Source: Symbiodinium natans
Taxonomy: Eukaryota; Sar; Dinophyceae; Suessiales; Symbiodiniaceae
Assembly (NCBI GenBank): GCA_905221605.1
Contig: CAJNDS010000557.1
Location: forward strand, 1,278,579-1,342,578
Reading direction: 5' to 3'
DNA length: 64,000 bases
Numbering within the stretch: the stretch's first letter is position 1; every line of letters starts with the position of its first letter. Below, one piece after another: positions 51,881-62,528 of the stretch. Both the position numbers and the translations under genes were made by a program. A model generated the notes under the pieces. It was not told the origin of the DNA, did not search any database, and saw only the letters and a program-made list of their open reading frames with translations.

Positions 51881-52169
51881 TACCTGCGAGGGTACTATGA
51901 AGCCCTAAACCCTCGATCCCAATCCCTAAGCCCCAGACCCGGGGCCTTAAACCCTTTGGGGGGTGTTAGGTCTTGAGGTTTGGGGTGTTGAAGGATCTAG
52001 GGGTTGAGGTCTTTTTTGGGCTTAGGGATTCAGAGTTTAAACCCTAAACCTATGGTCTACAGGGTCTAGGGGGTCTTAAAACCGAAGTTCGCTCCCCCAG
52101 CAACCTTTCCGGTGCCTTTGCGCGCGGCGCTCTGACACCTTGCCTGGACCCATAGTCCTGGCCTTCCCC

Positions 52170-52316
52170 CTGGTTCTTAGTAGGGAGGGGGAATGAGGTA
52201 CCCTACAGAATCCCTAGAGGGCATATATGTATATAAATAAAAAAAATATATGTATATATATATGTATATATATATATATGGGTACCACCATTCCCTCATT
52301 CCATACTAAGAACCGG
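52170..52316. mobile_element. Inverted-repeat element with AT core
   Basis: CTGGTTCTTAGTAGGGA...GAATGAGGTACCC at the left matches inverted GGGTACC...TTCCCTCATTCCATACTAAGAACCGG at the right over about 35 bp with mismatches. The core is (TA)n-rich (52226-52280). Confidence 0.65.
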
Positions 52317-52554
52317 CAGGCCTCGGCCCCAGGGAACCTCTCAGCTACAGCACTGCGCTTCAGCTAGGCTTTGAAGGGTCAGTGACGATTCCTTCCCCCC
52401 AAAAAGGTTAACCGCTCCACCTCCAGATTATGACATATGTGCCCTTCTTAACACAGCAACATAGCTATACATCAGATTTAATATCATGTGGGGTGGGGGG
52501 GGGTGCGGGGGTGGGGTGCGGGGAGCATCTTGAGGGGTTATTTTTTTCTCTCAG

Positions 52555-52789
52555 TGTCCCTGTATCTTTAAGGCCCAAGAATGTACTACGTAGGTACATG
52601 GCTCCTCGGGGTTCATGATGGTGAGTATATCCAGGGTTTAGGGTTTAGGGTTTAGGGTTCAGGGTCAGCGCTTAGGGTAAGACGAACATGGCTGAGACGT
52701 TTCCTCGTGGCACTTTCCACAAGCTTTGGCTCGAACAGAGGCTTCAAGCCAATGTGTGCATGCCAGCGAGGGCATGGAGATGGGCTTAG
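52555..52789 (+). CDS. Two short candidate frames
   Basis: 52555-52618 follows a TTTTTTTCTCTCAG acceptor, reads PVSLRPKNVLRRYMAPRGS and stops. 52688-52789 opens with ATG, reads MAETFPRGTFHKLWLEQRLQ then ANVCMPARAWRW and stops. The first is probably a terminal exon, the second the start of another gene. Confidence 0.4.
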
Positions 52790-53064
52790 GGTTGTTTAGG
52801 GCCCTTAGGCTCTGGGGGGGGGTTCATAGCCTCTAGGGCGCCCAGATGCCTGCTTCTTTCTTGGGTCGGGGGGCTCTTGTAGGCTTTTTAAGGCTAAACC
52901 CTGAACCCTAAACCCTAAACCCTAAACCCTAAAAACCCAAAAATCCCTAAACCCTAGGAGGGGGCCCCTTTCATGTCCGAGGCTACTGGGAAACCTAGCG
53001 GAGCAGAGTGACGATGCTGCCAGGTCATTAAGAGTCGCATTGTCTACATGCAAGTATATATGTA

Positions 53065-53083
53065 TACAAGGTGTACAAGTATA

Positions 53084-53137
<54 letters not shown>

Positions 53138-53165
53138 GATATAGATATATGACTATATATACACA
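53065..53165. repeat. (TA)n microsatellite
   Basis: TATATA with occasional TACA. Another short one lies at 53850-53875. Confidence 0.9.
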
Positions 53166-53301
53166 CTTATACAAGCAAATGTAACATGTGCAAATATTTC
53201 TACCCACATATTCCTAAAGCAGTTTGAAGAGCAGCCCCTAAACCAGCCCGACACCACTTGTATTGGGCTCCAGTTGTTCCCCCCAACCCCCCAAGGGCTG
53301 G

Positions 53302-53663
53302 CAAAGGTAGAGCAACACCCCAGAATGTCAGCTCCAGATTCTGAAACTTCGGGCCCCTGCGGAGAGTTTGGGGCTTTAGGGCTCCGGGGATTTAGGGGTT
53401 TAGGGTTTAGGGGTTTTAGGGTTTGCGGGTTTAGGGGGTTTAGGGTCTGCTGTTCAAGCCCCTCTGGCCCACCGCTTCTCGAAGAAGACAAAGACTCGAT
53501 TTCAGAGCTTTTGGGAAGCCCCTGAGTGCGAAAAGGGGCGCTGTTGCCAGCCCTCAACCGCAAGCCCTCAGCCCCAAACCGCAAACCAAGCCCAGGACTC
53601 TGAACTCATGGAAACCCCTAACTAACACCACTGAAGAAGCCCGTGTGAGAAAAGATTTCTTCC
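53302..53663 (+). CDS. Coding-like region, frame uncertain
   Basis: 53302-53390 reads RMSAPDSETSGPCGEFGALG. After TTTAGGG-like units, 53457 onward is open in all three plus frames, for example LLEEDKDSISELLGS to a TGA and FSKKTKTRFQSFWEAPECEK to a TAA at 53624. The 143-codon minus frame passes through the heptamers and is probably a shadow. Confidence 0.3.
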
Positions 53664-53703
53664 TAAACCCTAAACCCTAAACCGCACACCCAGGCCCCTG
53701 CAG

Positions 53704-53740
53704 GGAAGGGTGAGACTGCTGTACTCAGTGTGGAGTTTCG
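53704..53740 (+). CDS. Candidate microexon, unknown protein
   Basis: After CCCTGCAG, phase 1, the frame reads KGETAVLSVEF and ends at GTTCAGGG. Confidence 0.35.
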
Positions 53741-53911
53741 GTTCAGGGTTCAGGGATGAGGGTTTAGGGTTTAGGGCTGTAGGGTTTAGGGTTTAGGGTT
53801 TAGAGATTAGATTAGGGTGTATAGTTTACAAATACATGTACACATATGTGTCTATATATATAAATAAAAATATATTTGATTTGAGGTCCAAGGTTTACTG
53901 CGAGGTTTCAG

Positions 53912-53970
53912 GAACTCGTGCGATGGCTGCGCGCGTGTCCCGGTCCACACCCTCAGCCCGAAGCCACACA
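53912..53970 (+). CDS. Candidate first exon, ATG 53923
   Basis: After GTTTCAG the island has MAARVSRSTPSARSHT before a GC donor. Serine/arginine-rich and acid-free, it resembles an organelle targeting start (inference). A CCCTAAA array (53984-54074) follows. Confidence 0.35.
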
Positions 53971-54124
53971 GCAAGACAGCCCCTAAACCCTAAACCCTAA
54001 ACCCTAAACCCTAAACCCTAAACCCTAAACCCTAAACCCTAAACCCTAAACCCTAAACCCTAAACCCTAAACCCTAGCAGCTCTGGATCCCATTTGCGTC
54101 CTCCGCACTCTAAGCCCAGCGCAG

Positions 54125-54184
54125 GCTCACAGTCGGAGCGCTGCTGAGGGCCACGGCGCCCTATGGCTGCAGCGTGCTGATGCC
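54125..54184 (+). CDS. Candidate exon, unknown protein
   Basis: After CAGCGCAG the frame reads AHSRSAAEGHGALWLQRADA and ends at GTGAGT, a consensus donor. Phase 0 at both ends. Confidence 0.45.
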
Positions 54185-54630
54185 GTGAGTGGGAGAAAGA
54201 CATGGCGGGCCTTGTGGGCGGGTTAGGGCTTAGGGCTTAGGGTTTAGGGTTTAGGGTTTAGGGTTTGGGGTTATGGGGTTAGAGGGTTACGGGGCTATGG
54301 GGTTATGGCGTTATAGGGTTAGATCGGGTTAGCGTTTTAGGGGTTTAGGGTCTTGGGGCCAAAGGGTGTTAGGGTTGCAGGGTTATGTGGTCTTCTTCAA
54401 GGGGTTCTGAAATATGTGGCCTTGCGTTTTACAGGGTACATAAGAGGTGTATTAACCCTGAGAATTCGTGGAGGGACAAGACAGGGCGGCCTTTTGGGCT
54501 GCTAGGGTTGTGGGTTAGAGGGTTACAACGGTCGGAGGGTTAGGCCCCGCCCCACAAAAAAAACCTAAACACTAAATTCTAAACCCTAAACCCTAAACCC
54601 TAAAAAAAGCAGCAAAGCAAGCAGTCACAG

Positions 54631-55028
54631 AGGCAGATCCGCGGACTCAAGGGCCTGTCTTGGTCTTCGGGAGGTTTGGATGTTGATAAGGGTTTCTTTG
54701 AGGTATTTCAAAGGGGTTTAGGGTTTAGGGTTTAGGGTTTAGGGTTTAGGGTTTAGGGTTTAGGGTTTCGTGTTTAGGGGGTTTAGTAGGGTTTAGGGTT
54801 AACTGCTGAGGGTTTCGCAGAGCTTGGGGGACTGAAGGAGGCCCTCTGGAACGGCTTGGGCTACACACTGTTAAACCACCTCAGAGGAAAAAGTTTAGGG
54901 TTGCTGTTTATAAGGGTTTAGGGTTTACGGTGTAGGGTTTAGGGTCAAGGGTTTAGGATTTCTGTTTCTTAGCCCGGTACAAGACGAACCTGATATCGTC
55001 CCCATACGCCAAAGTGACCTCAACATAG
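54631..55028 (+). CDS. Three-exon model ending at TAG 55026, unknown protein
   Basis: Exons are 54631-54691 (after GTCACAG), 54821-54892 (after TTTCGCAG) and 54973-55028 (acceptor TTTCTGTTTCTTAG). Both junctions are phase 1 (G|AG Glu; A|CC Thr). It reads RQIRGLKGLSWSSGGLDVDK, LGGLKEALWNGLGYTLLNHL and YKTNLISSPYAKVTST. Both introns open with TTTAGGG-type repeats. The strong last acceptor and two agreeing phases support it. The 5' end is missing and no family is recognised. Confidence 0.55.
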
Positions 55029-55205
55029 TTAGGTCAGGGTCCCTTCTTAAGAGACCCTAATCCAAAGCCATAAGCCCTGAACTCCATTCGGGGGTGTCCG
55101 AAAATAGGGGTACCCTTTTCGGGGGTCCCTTTAAGGGTATGCTGTTCTACTTTGGGTAGCAAAGGGGTACCCATATTTTGCAAATACCCATGCATGGCTG
55201 AAGAG

Positions 55206-55298
55206 TTTTTGGCTCCGCAACGTTGCGACCTGCAACTTTTCCATGCCCCTGTTAACCTGCTTAAACGTCTAACCTGGCCCGGCACCCTACGCCCCTAA
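55206..55298 (+). CDS. Candidate terminal exon, unknown protein
   Basis: After CTGAAGAG the frame reads PQRCDLQLFHAPVNLLKRLT and ends TAA. The 83-codon minus frame over the same place is an alternative. Confidence 0.35.
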   Translation, partial: FLAPQRCDLQLFHAPVNLLKRLTWPGTLRP

Positions 55299-55638
55299 AG
55301 CACTTAAACCCTAAACCCCAAACCCTGAAAGCCTTAAACCCTTAGAGCCCTTGGCTTCCCAAAAAAAGCTCAACCCCCCCCCACCACCCCCCTCAATGGC
55401 TCAAACCCTGAACCCCTAAAAACCTTCAACCCTAAACCACTAAAAGGCCTGATAAAACCTAAGACCCCTACAAACCTTAGACAAGAACCTTCAATCCTTA
55501 GCCACTAGAGCCTTAAACCCTAAACAGCAGCTCTTAAACCCTAAACCCCTAAACCCTAAAACCCTAAAACCATAAACCCTAAACCCCCAAACCCCTCAAC
55601 CCCTAAAGGCTTTATAGTCCCTAAAACTCAAAGTTCAG

Positions 55639-55694
55639 CCCGAAACAGTTGCTGCGCGAGGGCTGGCAGCCCCTCGGTGGCAATTTGATTTAGG
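55639..55694 (+). CDS. Candidate exon, unknown protein
   Basis: After AAGTTCAG the frame reads ETVAARGLAAPRWQFDL and ends at the TTTAGGG array. A 24-nt microexon with a consensus GTGAGT donor may follow at 55833-55856. Confidence 0.4.
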
Positions 55695-55699
55695 GTTTA

Positions 55700-56350
55700 G
55701 GGTTCAGGGTTTAGGGTTCAGGGTTTAGGGTTTCAGGATTTGGGGTTTTTAGGGTTTAGGTTGTTTAGGGTTTAGGGTTTAAGGTCCCTTTGTGGCAATC
55801 CCTGCTGGAAGCCCCCATATCTTCCATCAGATGAAGTGAGTGATATGGTAGCAGACCCCGAAGCATGGCCCTGGTGAGGGCTTTTGGGATTCAGGGCTTA
55901 GGGTTTATCACTTGGCATCTTGTTTCTTGTGTGTCTCTCTCTGTGTCTGTGTGTGTGTGTGTTCTCCATGTGCGGGCATATAATTACAGAATATGTGTGT
56001 ATATATATATATATATCTGTATGTATGTGCATACATATAGATGGGGCTTTACGACAATCAGGGACCCTCCCTCCAAATACTAGGATTCCCTTGGAATAAA
56101 GATCCCAAAAAGGTACCCCTAATTTCGGAAACCCCATATATATATATATATATATATCTCGCGAGAGAGAGAGAGAGAGTTGCATAAGTGCATTCTTGGG
56201 AGCCGCGCAGCTTGAGTGTTGAACCGGTCACCCCTTGGCTCTTTCTCAGGCGATAAACCCTAACCCTAAACCCTCAACCCTGAACCCTGAACCCTAAACC
56301 TTAAACCCTAAACCCTAAACCCTAAACCCTAAACCTCACGGTACAAACCC
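55700..56350. other. Repeats, no supported gene
   Basis: TTTAGGG variants (55695-55780), GT/TA microsatellites (55930-56035, 56134-56157), a fragment with ggtaccccta, then a CCCTAAA array (56265-56335). A 13-codon island at 56355-56396 (TVWRARCPK) is too short to call. Confidence 0.6.
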
Positions 56351-56552
56351 GGAGCTCATCTTCACTGTTTGGAGAGCCCGATGTCCCAAGATTTAGTGCC
56401 CAGTGTTCCTTTGAGCTCAGAGCCCTTGATAGTTTAGGGTTGGGGGTTTAGGGTTTAGGGTTTAGGGCTTATAGGGTTTAGGGTTTAGGGTTTAGGGTTT
56501 AGGGTTTAGGGTTTTGCTGGTTTAGGGTTGAGGGCAACAGCTTCATCCTGCC

Positions 56553-59218
56553 ATGCTGCGTGTTTGGAGGGCCTCCGGTGCGGAGCTGACGTGCAAGGAC
56601 GTGCTGAGCAACGTGAGGGCCGTGAAGCACCACCTGCGCACGCACTACTCCATCCCAGCCTCCGAGGATGCACAGCATACTTGTTTAGGGTTTAGGAGTT
56701 AAAGGGTTTAGGGCTTAGGGTTTAGGGTTTCGGGTCTGGGGTCTAGGTTCTAGGGTTTAGGGTTTAGGGTTTAGGGATTCCCGTATCAGCCCCCTTTACC
56801 AGAGATGGGCAGCGTGTTTTCTCGTCTTAGGCTTGTGGCCTAAACCCGAAACCTTTACCCTTTCCCCTAAACCCTGAACCCTAAACCCTAAACCCTAAAC
56901 CCTACACCCCCTAAAAAGCAACCGAGGTGTGCATGCAGCAGCTTCTCCTTCAGGGAGCCGCCTTGGACGATGCCTTTCACTTGGAGGAAGGTCCCCTCGA
57001 CCTGCAGCTCGTTCCTTGGGGGGGCGAGCGAAGAAGGAGGGTTTAGGGTTTAGGGTTTAGGGTTTAGGGGTTTAGGGTTTAGGGTTTAGGGTTTAGGGTT
57101 TAGGGTTTAGGGTTTAGGGTTTAGGGTTTAGGGTTTAGGGTTTGAAGGGTAAAGGGTTTAGGGTTTAGGGTTTAGGGTTAGCCAAAGTTGGGATCTTATA
57201 CCCAAAGCCCTATGCCTATAAGCCCTAAACCAATGTCTTCTCCTTCAGCCCTGACCCTTTTCGCCCCCCCACCCCCCAGCTCCAACTCTCCAAAACCCTA
57301 AACCCCAAGCCCTAAACCCTCCTCAGCCCCCCCCCCCCCGCCCGTAATGGCCCGGGTGTAGCAAAGCAGGGGTGAGGGGTGCTCTCTCCTCCTCCGCACT
57401 CCTGTGCTCCTCGCCCAGAATAGGGTTTGGGGTTTAGTAGTTCTTGGTAGCCTGGTAGCCCAGTGGCACGCTTGCTTTTTGATTGTTCAAGGTTCCCTTA
57501 TGAACTAATCAACCCACGACAGCTTGCCCTTAGTCTAATACGGGCCGCGAAGCCCTGGACGTCCCAACTCTTGAGCCTCAACAGTTGTAAGCCCTATAAG
57601 ATTGGGATGTCCCCCCTGACACTAACAGTCCCGAACAGGGATTATAGTACCTCCCCCCTAGTATAATCCCCATTAAGGACTGCTAGTAACAGTGGGAAAC
57701 ATCCCAACCCCCGGGAGGTTTTGTTGCCCGTCTCTGGGGCCGACGCTCTGCGCCGTCACGCGGCCGCACTGGAACTCGTGGACTTCGCGGCGGCCAAGGG
57801 CGACGTGCCTTGGGGACCAAGCGGGATCCTTTTCTTGGGCAGCTCTGTAACTTCGGGTCCTTTATTAATTATGGAGCTCCCTAGTCCCCCTATATAGTAT
57901 GGCACCCTTAAATAAACCCCCAGTTTAGAGAACTACCTTCATACCCTTCACTACCAGATCCCTATGAGAGCTTCTGGACCACACCTCCTCCTCTGAATAA
58001 GGGTGCATGAAGCGCAACCCCTATTTTTGGACCCATACACCCAATAGTTCATACCGTTCAGTGAAGCTTTGTTATTAGGGTACATGAGCCAGAAGCCTAT
58101 TCATGGTTCCTTCAGTGAAGGTTGGAGTCGCGCGCCTCCTGTTGGAGGCAGGCACCGACAAGAATCACCGGTGCGGCTGGTCCCGAAAGACCGCGCTGAT
58201 GAAGGCGGCTGAGCAGGGGCATAGTGGGATGGTCAGCCTACTGCTGGAAGCAGGCTGCGAAATAAACTTGAGGGACGAGCTCGGGAAGACAGCCCTCGTC
58301 TATGCTGCCGGTGAAGGCAATGCTGAGATTGCACACTTGCTATTGGAAGCCAAGGCGGAGACCAGCTCCACGAGGGCTTACTTCTCCCAGTCCGCTTTGG
58401 CAGCTGCCTGCGTGAAAGGTCACGTGGAGGTTGCAAGGTTGCTCTTAAAGGCGGGTGCTGACAAGGACTCGAAGGAGGCTGGCGGAAGATCCGTCCTCTC
58501 CTTGGCATCCAGCAATGGCCACGCTGAGATTGTGCGCCTGTTGTTGGACGCTGGCGCCGACGATGCTGGCGAGGTAGCTCTTCGTATTGCAGCTGAACAC
58601 GGCCATGCTGAGATTGTGCGCTTGTTGTTGGCAGCAGGATCTGATAGGATCGCAGAGGAAGGCTACGGCAACACAGCTGTAGGCGTCGCAGTTGCCAAAG
58701 GTAAGGCAGCCATTGTGCGCTTGCTGCTGGATAGGATGGACTTGCAGGACACTGTTGCAGGGATGGCGCTTACTCAGGCAGCGAAGCAGGGCAACATTGA
58801 GATCGTGCGAATGCTGCTGCAAGCTTCGGCTGCAGGCTTAGAGACGGATGTCGGCAAGCAGTCGCTTGCAGCCGCCTCACAGAAGGGCCACGATGAGATT
58901 GCGCGCACATTGCTGGAGGCGGGTGCCGACATGGATTTTCAGCACACAAAAACCCACAGGGCCGCCCTCGTTCATGCTGCCCACCACGGCCACACTGAGA
59001 TCGTCCGACTGCTGCTGCAAGCCGGCGCCAATCAAAACTTGCAGGAGCGGTCTGGCCGGACCTCCCTCCATTGCGCTGCTGACCAAGGCTTCTTCGACAT
59101 TGCGGCCTTGTTGGTGGAAGCTGGTGCTGACAAGAGTCTTCAGGACCATTCTGGCAAGACGGCTGCGGCAATTGCAACTGCACAAGGTCATGTGGAGATT
59201 GCCCGACTTCTTGCTTGA
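56553..59218 (+). CDS. Ubiquitin-like plus ankyrin-repeat protein, four exons, about 461 aa
   Basis: Exons are 56553-56669 (ATG; GC donor), 56927-57010, 57719-57805 and 58121-59218 (TGA); all junctions are phase 0. The first three rebuild a ubiquitin-like N-terminus: MLRVWRASGAELTCKDVLSN, a VRAVKHHL helix, MQQLLLQGAALDDAFHL and EEGPLDLQLVLLPVSG. This arrangement ahead of ankyrins is familiar in dinoflagellate proteins (from memory, to be checked). Exon 3 ends LVDFAAAKGD, and exon 4 continues VGVARLLLEAGTDKN, completing the first ankyrin repeat across the intron. About eleven more 33-residue repeats follow, with GHAEIVRLLLDAGAD-type helices. The large exon has an ATG at 58103, but it lies upstream of the acceptor and is not the start. 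Ankyrin stacks bind other proteins; the partner is unknown. Introns carry TTTAGGG near the 5' end and CCCTAAA near the 3' end, and the second holds two MITE copies. Confidence 0.8.
57040..57180. repeat. TTTAGGG array at the 5' part of an ankyrin-gene intron
   Basis: About 18 heptamers start 30 bp after the donor at 57011. CCCTAAA units lie at 57295-57320 in the same intron. Confidence 0.9.
57444..57540. mobile_element. MITE family B, diverged copy
   Basis: TTGGTAGCCTGGTAGCCCAG opens it, followed by gttcaaggttcccttatgaa, as in 30566-30664. The right end is not clear. It sits in the intron between ankyrin-gene exons 2 and 3. Confidence 0.5.
57602..57707. mobile_element. MITE family A, best copy, ending 11 bp before an exon
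   Basis: TTGGGATGT at the left and ACATCCCAA at the right are exact inverted repeats. Inside, AACAGTCC and GGACTGCT form a second pair. It ends at 57707 and exon 57719 of the ankyrin gene begins 12 bp later, so the element supplies almost the whole 3' end of the intron. Confidence 0.75.
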
Positions 59219-59670
59219 ACTTGACGAGGAAAGAGCAAGTTACTTGCGCGGCACGCGTGTCTTGAGCTCACGTGTCCCAAAGCAAAGTGAGAGCAGGAAT
59301 AGGCGCCCTTGGGTTATGGGTATGGCATGGGTTCCCTTGCCAACTTGAAGCCCTCTCGCTCCCCGGCCAAACTCCTGAGACCCCTAGTCTGCTAGGAAGC
59401 CACGACCTTACCCAGAAACCCTGAAGCACTAAGCCCTCCACCTCTAGACATCCTAAACCTCAGAGCTGAAGCTCTAAGCTTTAAAACCCTGTGAGTCTGT
59501 CATTCCCGTCACGGCTCATAGAGCTTATAGGGGTTATACGGGTTCTATAGGGATTATAGGGTTTATGTACATAGGGTTGAGAGGGCTTCTGCGAGAGGAT
59601 TTGCAGGGTTTATGGAGTTTATCGGGCTTATGGCGTTCGTTTGGCCCCGTGCAAGTTGCCCAGGCATGCT
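59219..59670. other. Downstream of the ankyrin gene, no gene seen
   Basis: Unique sequence to about 59500, then TTATAGGG-like units (59525-59630). No polyadenylation signal could be singled out. Confidence 0.5.
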
Positions 59671-59761
59671 ATGGCCCTCCGTCTGCGGGGCGCCGACGCA
59701 GCCAAGGTGCAACAGCAACCAAGCAAACGATGCAGTTCCGTCTGGGATTTGGGGTTGGAGG
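59671..59761 (+). CDS. Candidate first exon, ATG 59671
   Basis: It reads MALRLRGADAAKVQQQPSKR then CSSVWDLGLE and ends at GTAAAC, where CCCTAAA units begin. Codons GCC, CTC and CTG are favoured. Two other frames are open over part of it. Confidence 0.4.
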
Positions 59762-59953
59762 GTAAACCCTAAACCTAAACCCTAAACCCTAAACCCGGTT
59801 TCAGGGTGGTAGGGTTCAGGGCTAAGGCTTGACCTCCTAGCCACTTCCTCCACCTGACGAGCGTTTTTTCGCCGCAAAACTCCATCGACACACACACAGA
59901 CACAACCCTGAACCCGTAAACCCTCAACCTCCCAACATGCCTGTGCTTGAAGG

Positions 59954-60115
59954 GTAGGGTTTAGGGTTTAGGGTTTAGGGTTTAGGGTTTAGGGTTTAGG
60001 GTTTAGGGTTTAGGGTTTAGGGTTTAGGCTTTAGGCTTTAGGCTTTAGGCTTTAGGGTTTAGGGTTTAGGGTTTTAGGATTTAGGGTTTATTGTTTAGGG
60101 TTTAGGGTTTAGGGT
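59954..60115. repeat. TTTAGGG array with a TTTAGGC block
   Basis: About eleven perfect TTTAGGG, then four TTTAGGC, then TTTAGGG again. The clustered variant shows local homogenisation. Confidence 0.95.
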
Positions 60116-60441
60116 TTATTTTCGCGCATGCCTCGTTTAGGGCTTAGCGTTAGTTGGTATATACTTCGTTCTGTGGCTTCTCGTGGACCTATGCAGCAAG
60201 AGCCATGCTTGACACAACCCTCAACCGCCTAAACCCCACGCCACTTTCAGGGATCATTCTTGAGACCCCCCCCCCCCCTCCCCGCCACAAACTCTCAAGA
60301 GTTTAGGGCTTAGGGTTTAGGGTTTGCTGTAAGATGGCGCAGAAGCTGTAAGCCCTAACCCTAAACCTTAGCCCTAGACCCTAAACCCTAAACCCTAAAC
60401 CCTAAACCCCCGCTTAACCCTAGAGACGAAGTGCTTCCCAG

Positions 60442-61445
60442 GAGCTGGCTGCACACGCCCGCAGCCGACGCTGGGAACCGGCATTGCAGCTGTTAGCCTC
60501 GCTGGAGGCACCGACGTTGAGTTTAGAGATTAGGGTTTTAGAGGGGTTTAGGGTTGAGGGTTTAGGGTTTAGGGGTTTAGTCGTTTAGGGTTTAGGGTTT
60601 AGGGGGTCCAGAGTTGAGGGCCATGTTCGGGTGTTTTGGGGTTTTTCGTTGGGCTTTGGGGCTTGCAATGGTCAAGGTTTGGGATTTAGGGCTTCTAGGG
60701 CTTAAGCTTCGAGAGGATCAGATGAAAGGCCCTACATAAATCTTTCAAGGGACCTTAGGGGGATGGGGTCCCTTCTGGGGTCCATCCTTATACCCCTCAA
60801 TACTTGCAAGCAGGTTTAGGGTTTAGGGTTTAGGGTTTAGGGTTTAGGGTTTAGAGTTTAGGGTTTAGGGTTTAGGGTTTAGGGTTTAGGGTTTTGGTCC
60901 CTTGACCCCTATCCCTCCTTTGCTGTCGTTTGGTGCAGGTGGATCCTGGCTTCGCTGGAGACAGGCGCCTTAGCGCTCTAAACCCCAAACTCCAAAACTA
61001 AAACCTTAAACCCTAAACCTGAAACCCTAAACCTTAAACCCTAAACCTTAAACCCTAAACCTGAAACCCTAAACCCCAATACCTGAACACCAACCCTAAA
61101 AACCCCAAACCTCTTCGACGCCTCTTGTGAATCGTGCTTAAGCTCGAAAAGCCGATAAGCCCTATAGAGTACTCAGATTTTGTGTTACAGACCTACCATG
61201 TCTGAATCCCAGGTCAGAAATTCTAAGCCCGAAGTCCTAACCCTAAAGCCTAAACCCTAAGCCCTAAACCCTAAACCCTAAACCCTAAACCCTAAACCCT
61301 AAACCCCCACCTCCAAGTGGTCTTTGGGATCTCTTGTCCTCTCAGGCTCCTCCGGGCCTATGGCCGGGTCATGAGCGCCTGTGGCGGAAACTGGCCCATC
61401 CCCTTAAGGCTTCTTGAGGCGACTGGGCAGAAGACGGGCTTAGGG
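60442..61445 (+). CDS. PPR-like repeat protein, three exons (partial)
   Basis: 60442-60520 (after TTCCCAG) reads HARSRRWEPALQLLASLEAP, the second-helix signature of dinoflagellate-type PPR repeats (RW..AL.LL). 60939-60974 (after GGTGCAG) reads WILASLETGAL. 61346-61445 (after CCTCTCAG) reads YGRVMSACGGNWPIPLRLLE, again PPR-like (YG..MSAC followed by a helix). Phases can be matched using a GA donor at 60519 and a GC donor at 60975. PPR proteins bind organelle RNA; the target is unknown. Repeats are incomplete, so exons are probably missing. Confidence 0.45.
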
Positions 61446-61538
61446 GTTAGGGTTCAGGGTTTAGGGTTTAGGGTTTACGGTTTAGGGTTTAGAGTTTCGG
61501 GTTTAGGGTTTAGGGTTTAGGGTAGATCTGTTTAGCCT

Positions 61539-61781
61539 TTGAAGGTTCTTTCAGCCACGCTGGACCTAACCCCTGAACTCCTAAACCCGCCACTTCCCCA
61601 AGCCCTTCAGGCCCTCTGGAGCCCTACAAAGCCTACAAAAATCTATACAAGCCTCGAAGTTTCACGTCTGAGAGCCTGCATGACATCAGGCAGGGAGTAT
61701 GCGTGGGTCCCAAGCTCTCAAGCCCTAAACCTAAACCCAGTTACCCCGAAACCCTGGAACCCTAATTACCCCGAAGCTTAA
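61539..61781 (+). CDS. Open frame, 80 codons, uncertain
   Basis: It contains TPELLNPPLPQALQALWSPT and LEVSRLRACMTSGREYAWVP, then runs into CCCTAAA-like units. Possibly an exon from about 61591 to 61715. Confidence 0.3.
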   Translation: MKVLSATLDLTPELLNPPLPQALQALWSPTKPTKIYTSLEVSRLRACMTSGREYAWVPSSQALNLNPVTPKPWNPNYPEA

Positions 61782-62035
61782 TTACACTCCGCACCCCCCC
61801 CCCCAAAAAAAAAAAAAAACAAAACAACCCTGAGTCCCAACCCTAAGCCCTACGTACAAAACCCTCTAGAAGCCCTGCTGTGCTAATGCACCCCATGTTT
61901 CGCTCAGGCCCAAATACGATGCTCCCAAAATTTCGGGCGCATCGGCTAGTGTTATGATATATTTGGAGGCCCAGTTGGAAGTCAGGGCTTAGGGTTTGGG
62001 GCTAGGCTGTTTTGAGGGTATGGGTAAGCATACAG

Positions 62036-62489
62036 TCCGATGCTCTTGGCCCAGCTCAACCATTGGACAAACTCGAGGCTGGAGCATGGCGTAGCAACAT
62101 AGCACACAATCTGTCCAAGGCATCCGAAACCCGAAACCCAGAACCTAGAAATGCACAAGCACCGACCTGCGCAGTCCAACGGATCTTTCATGCCGAGGAC
62201 ATGCAACAACGCTTCGTGCCAGCGGACGCTGCACCCTGGTTGAGAGGTTAAGCTAGGGTACAGTGTGTAGGTTTAGGGTTCAGCATATTCTGTGCTTACT
62301 CTGTGCTCTGAAGAAGACACCTTGCTATTCAGACAAGGCATGCGAAGGATACTAGAAGGAATGCTCCAGATCAGGGAAGGTGAAGGCGATCGAATATTTG
62401 AGAGGGGTGGGGGATCATTCGCTGCTGCTTTGGGTGTGCCCTCTTCGGCGCGTGCGTTCTTGCGCGTGGTCGGTCATGCTAGTGGTTAG
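62036..62489 (+). CDS. Two-exon gene ending at TAG 62487, unknown protein of at least 138 aa
   Basis: 62036-62246 (after CATACAG) codes 70 residues including LGPAQPLDKLEAGAWRSNIA, RNPEPRNAQAPTCAVQRIFH and MQQRFVPADAAPWLR. 62284-62489 (after GGTTCAG) codes 67 residues including EEDTLLFRQGMRRILEGMLQ, EGEGDRIFERGGGSFAAAL and SARAFLRVVGHASG. They join in phase 1 (G|CA, Ala) across a 37-nt GT-AG intron that contains TTTAGGG. Both exons are long for this window, with no bias or repeats. The start is not identified and no domain is recognised. Confidence 0.6.
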
Positions 62490-62528
62490 GGTTGAGAGTT
62501 TGGGGTTCAGGGTTTGAGGGTTGACAGC

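Noticed and set aside
53153-53584. 143-codon minus-strand frame
   Set aside because: It reads through CCCTAAA heptamers (LNPLNPQ periodicity), as many false minus frames here do.
58233-59348. Minus and alternative plus frames over the ankyrin exon
   Set aside because: They are shadows of a strong ankyrin-repeat frame with regular 33-residue periodicity.
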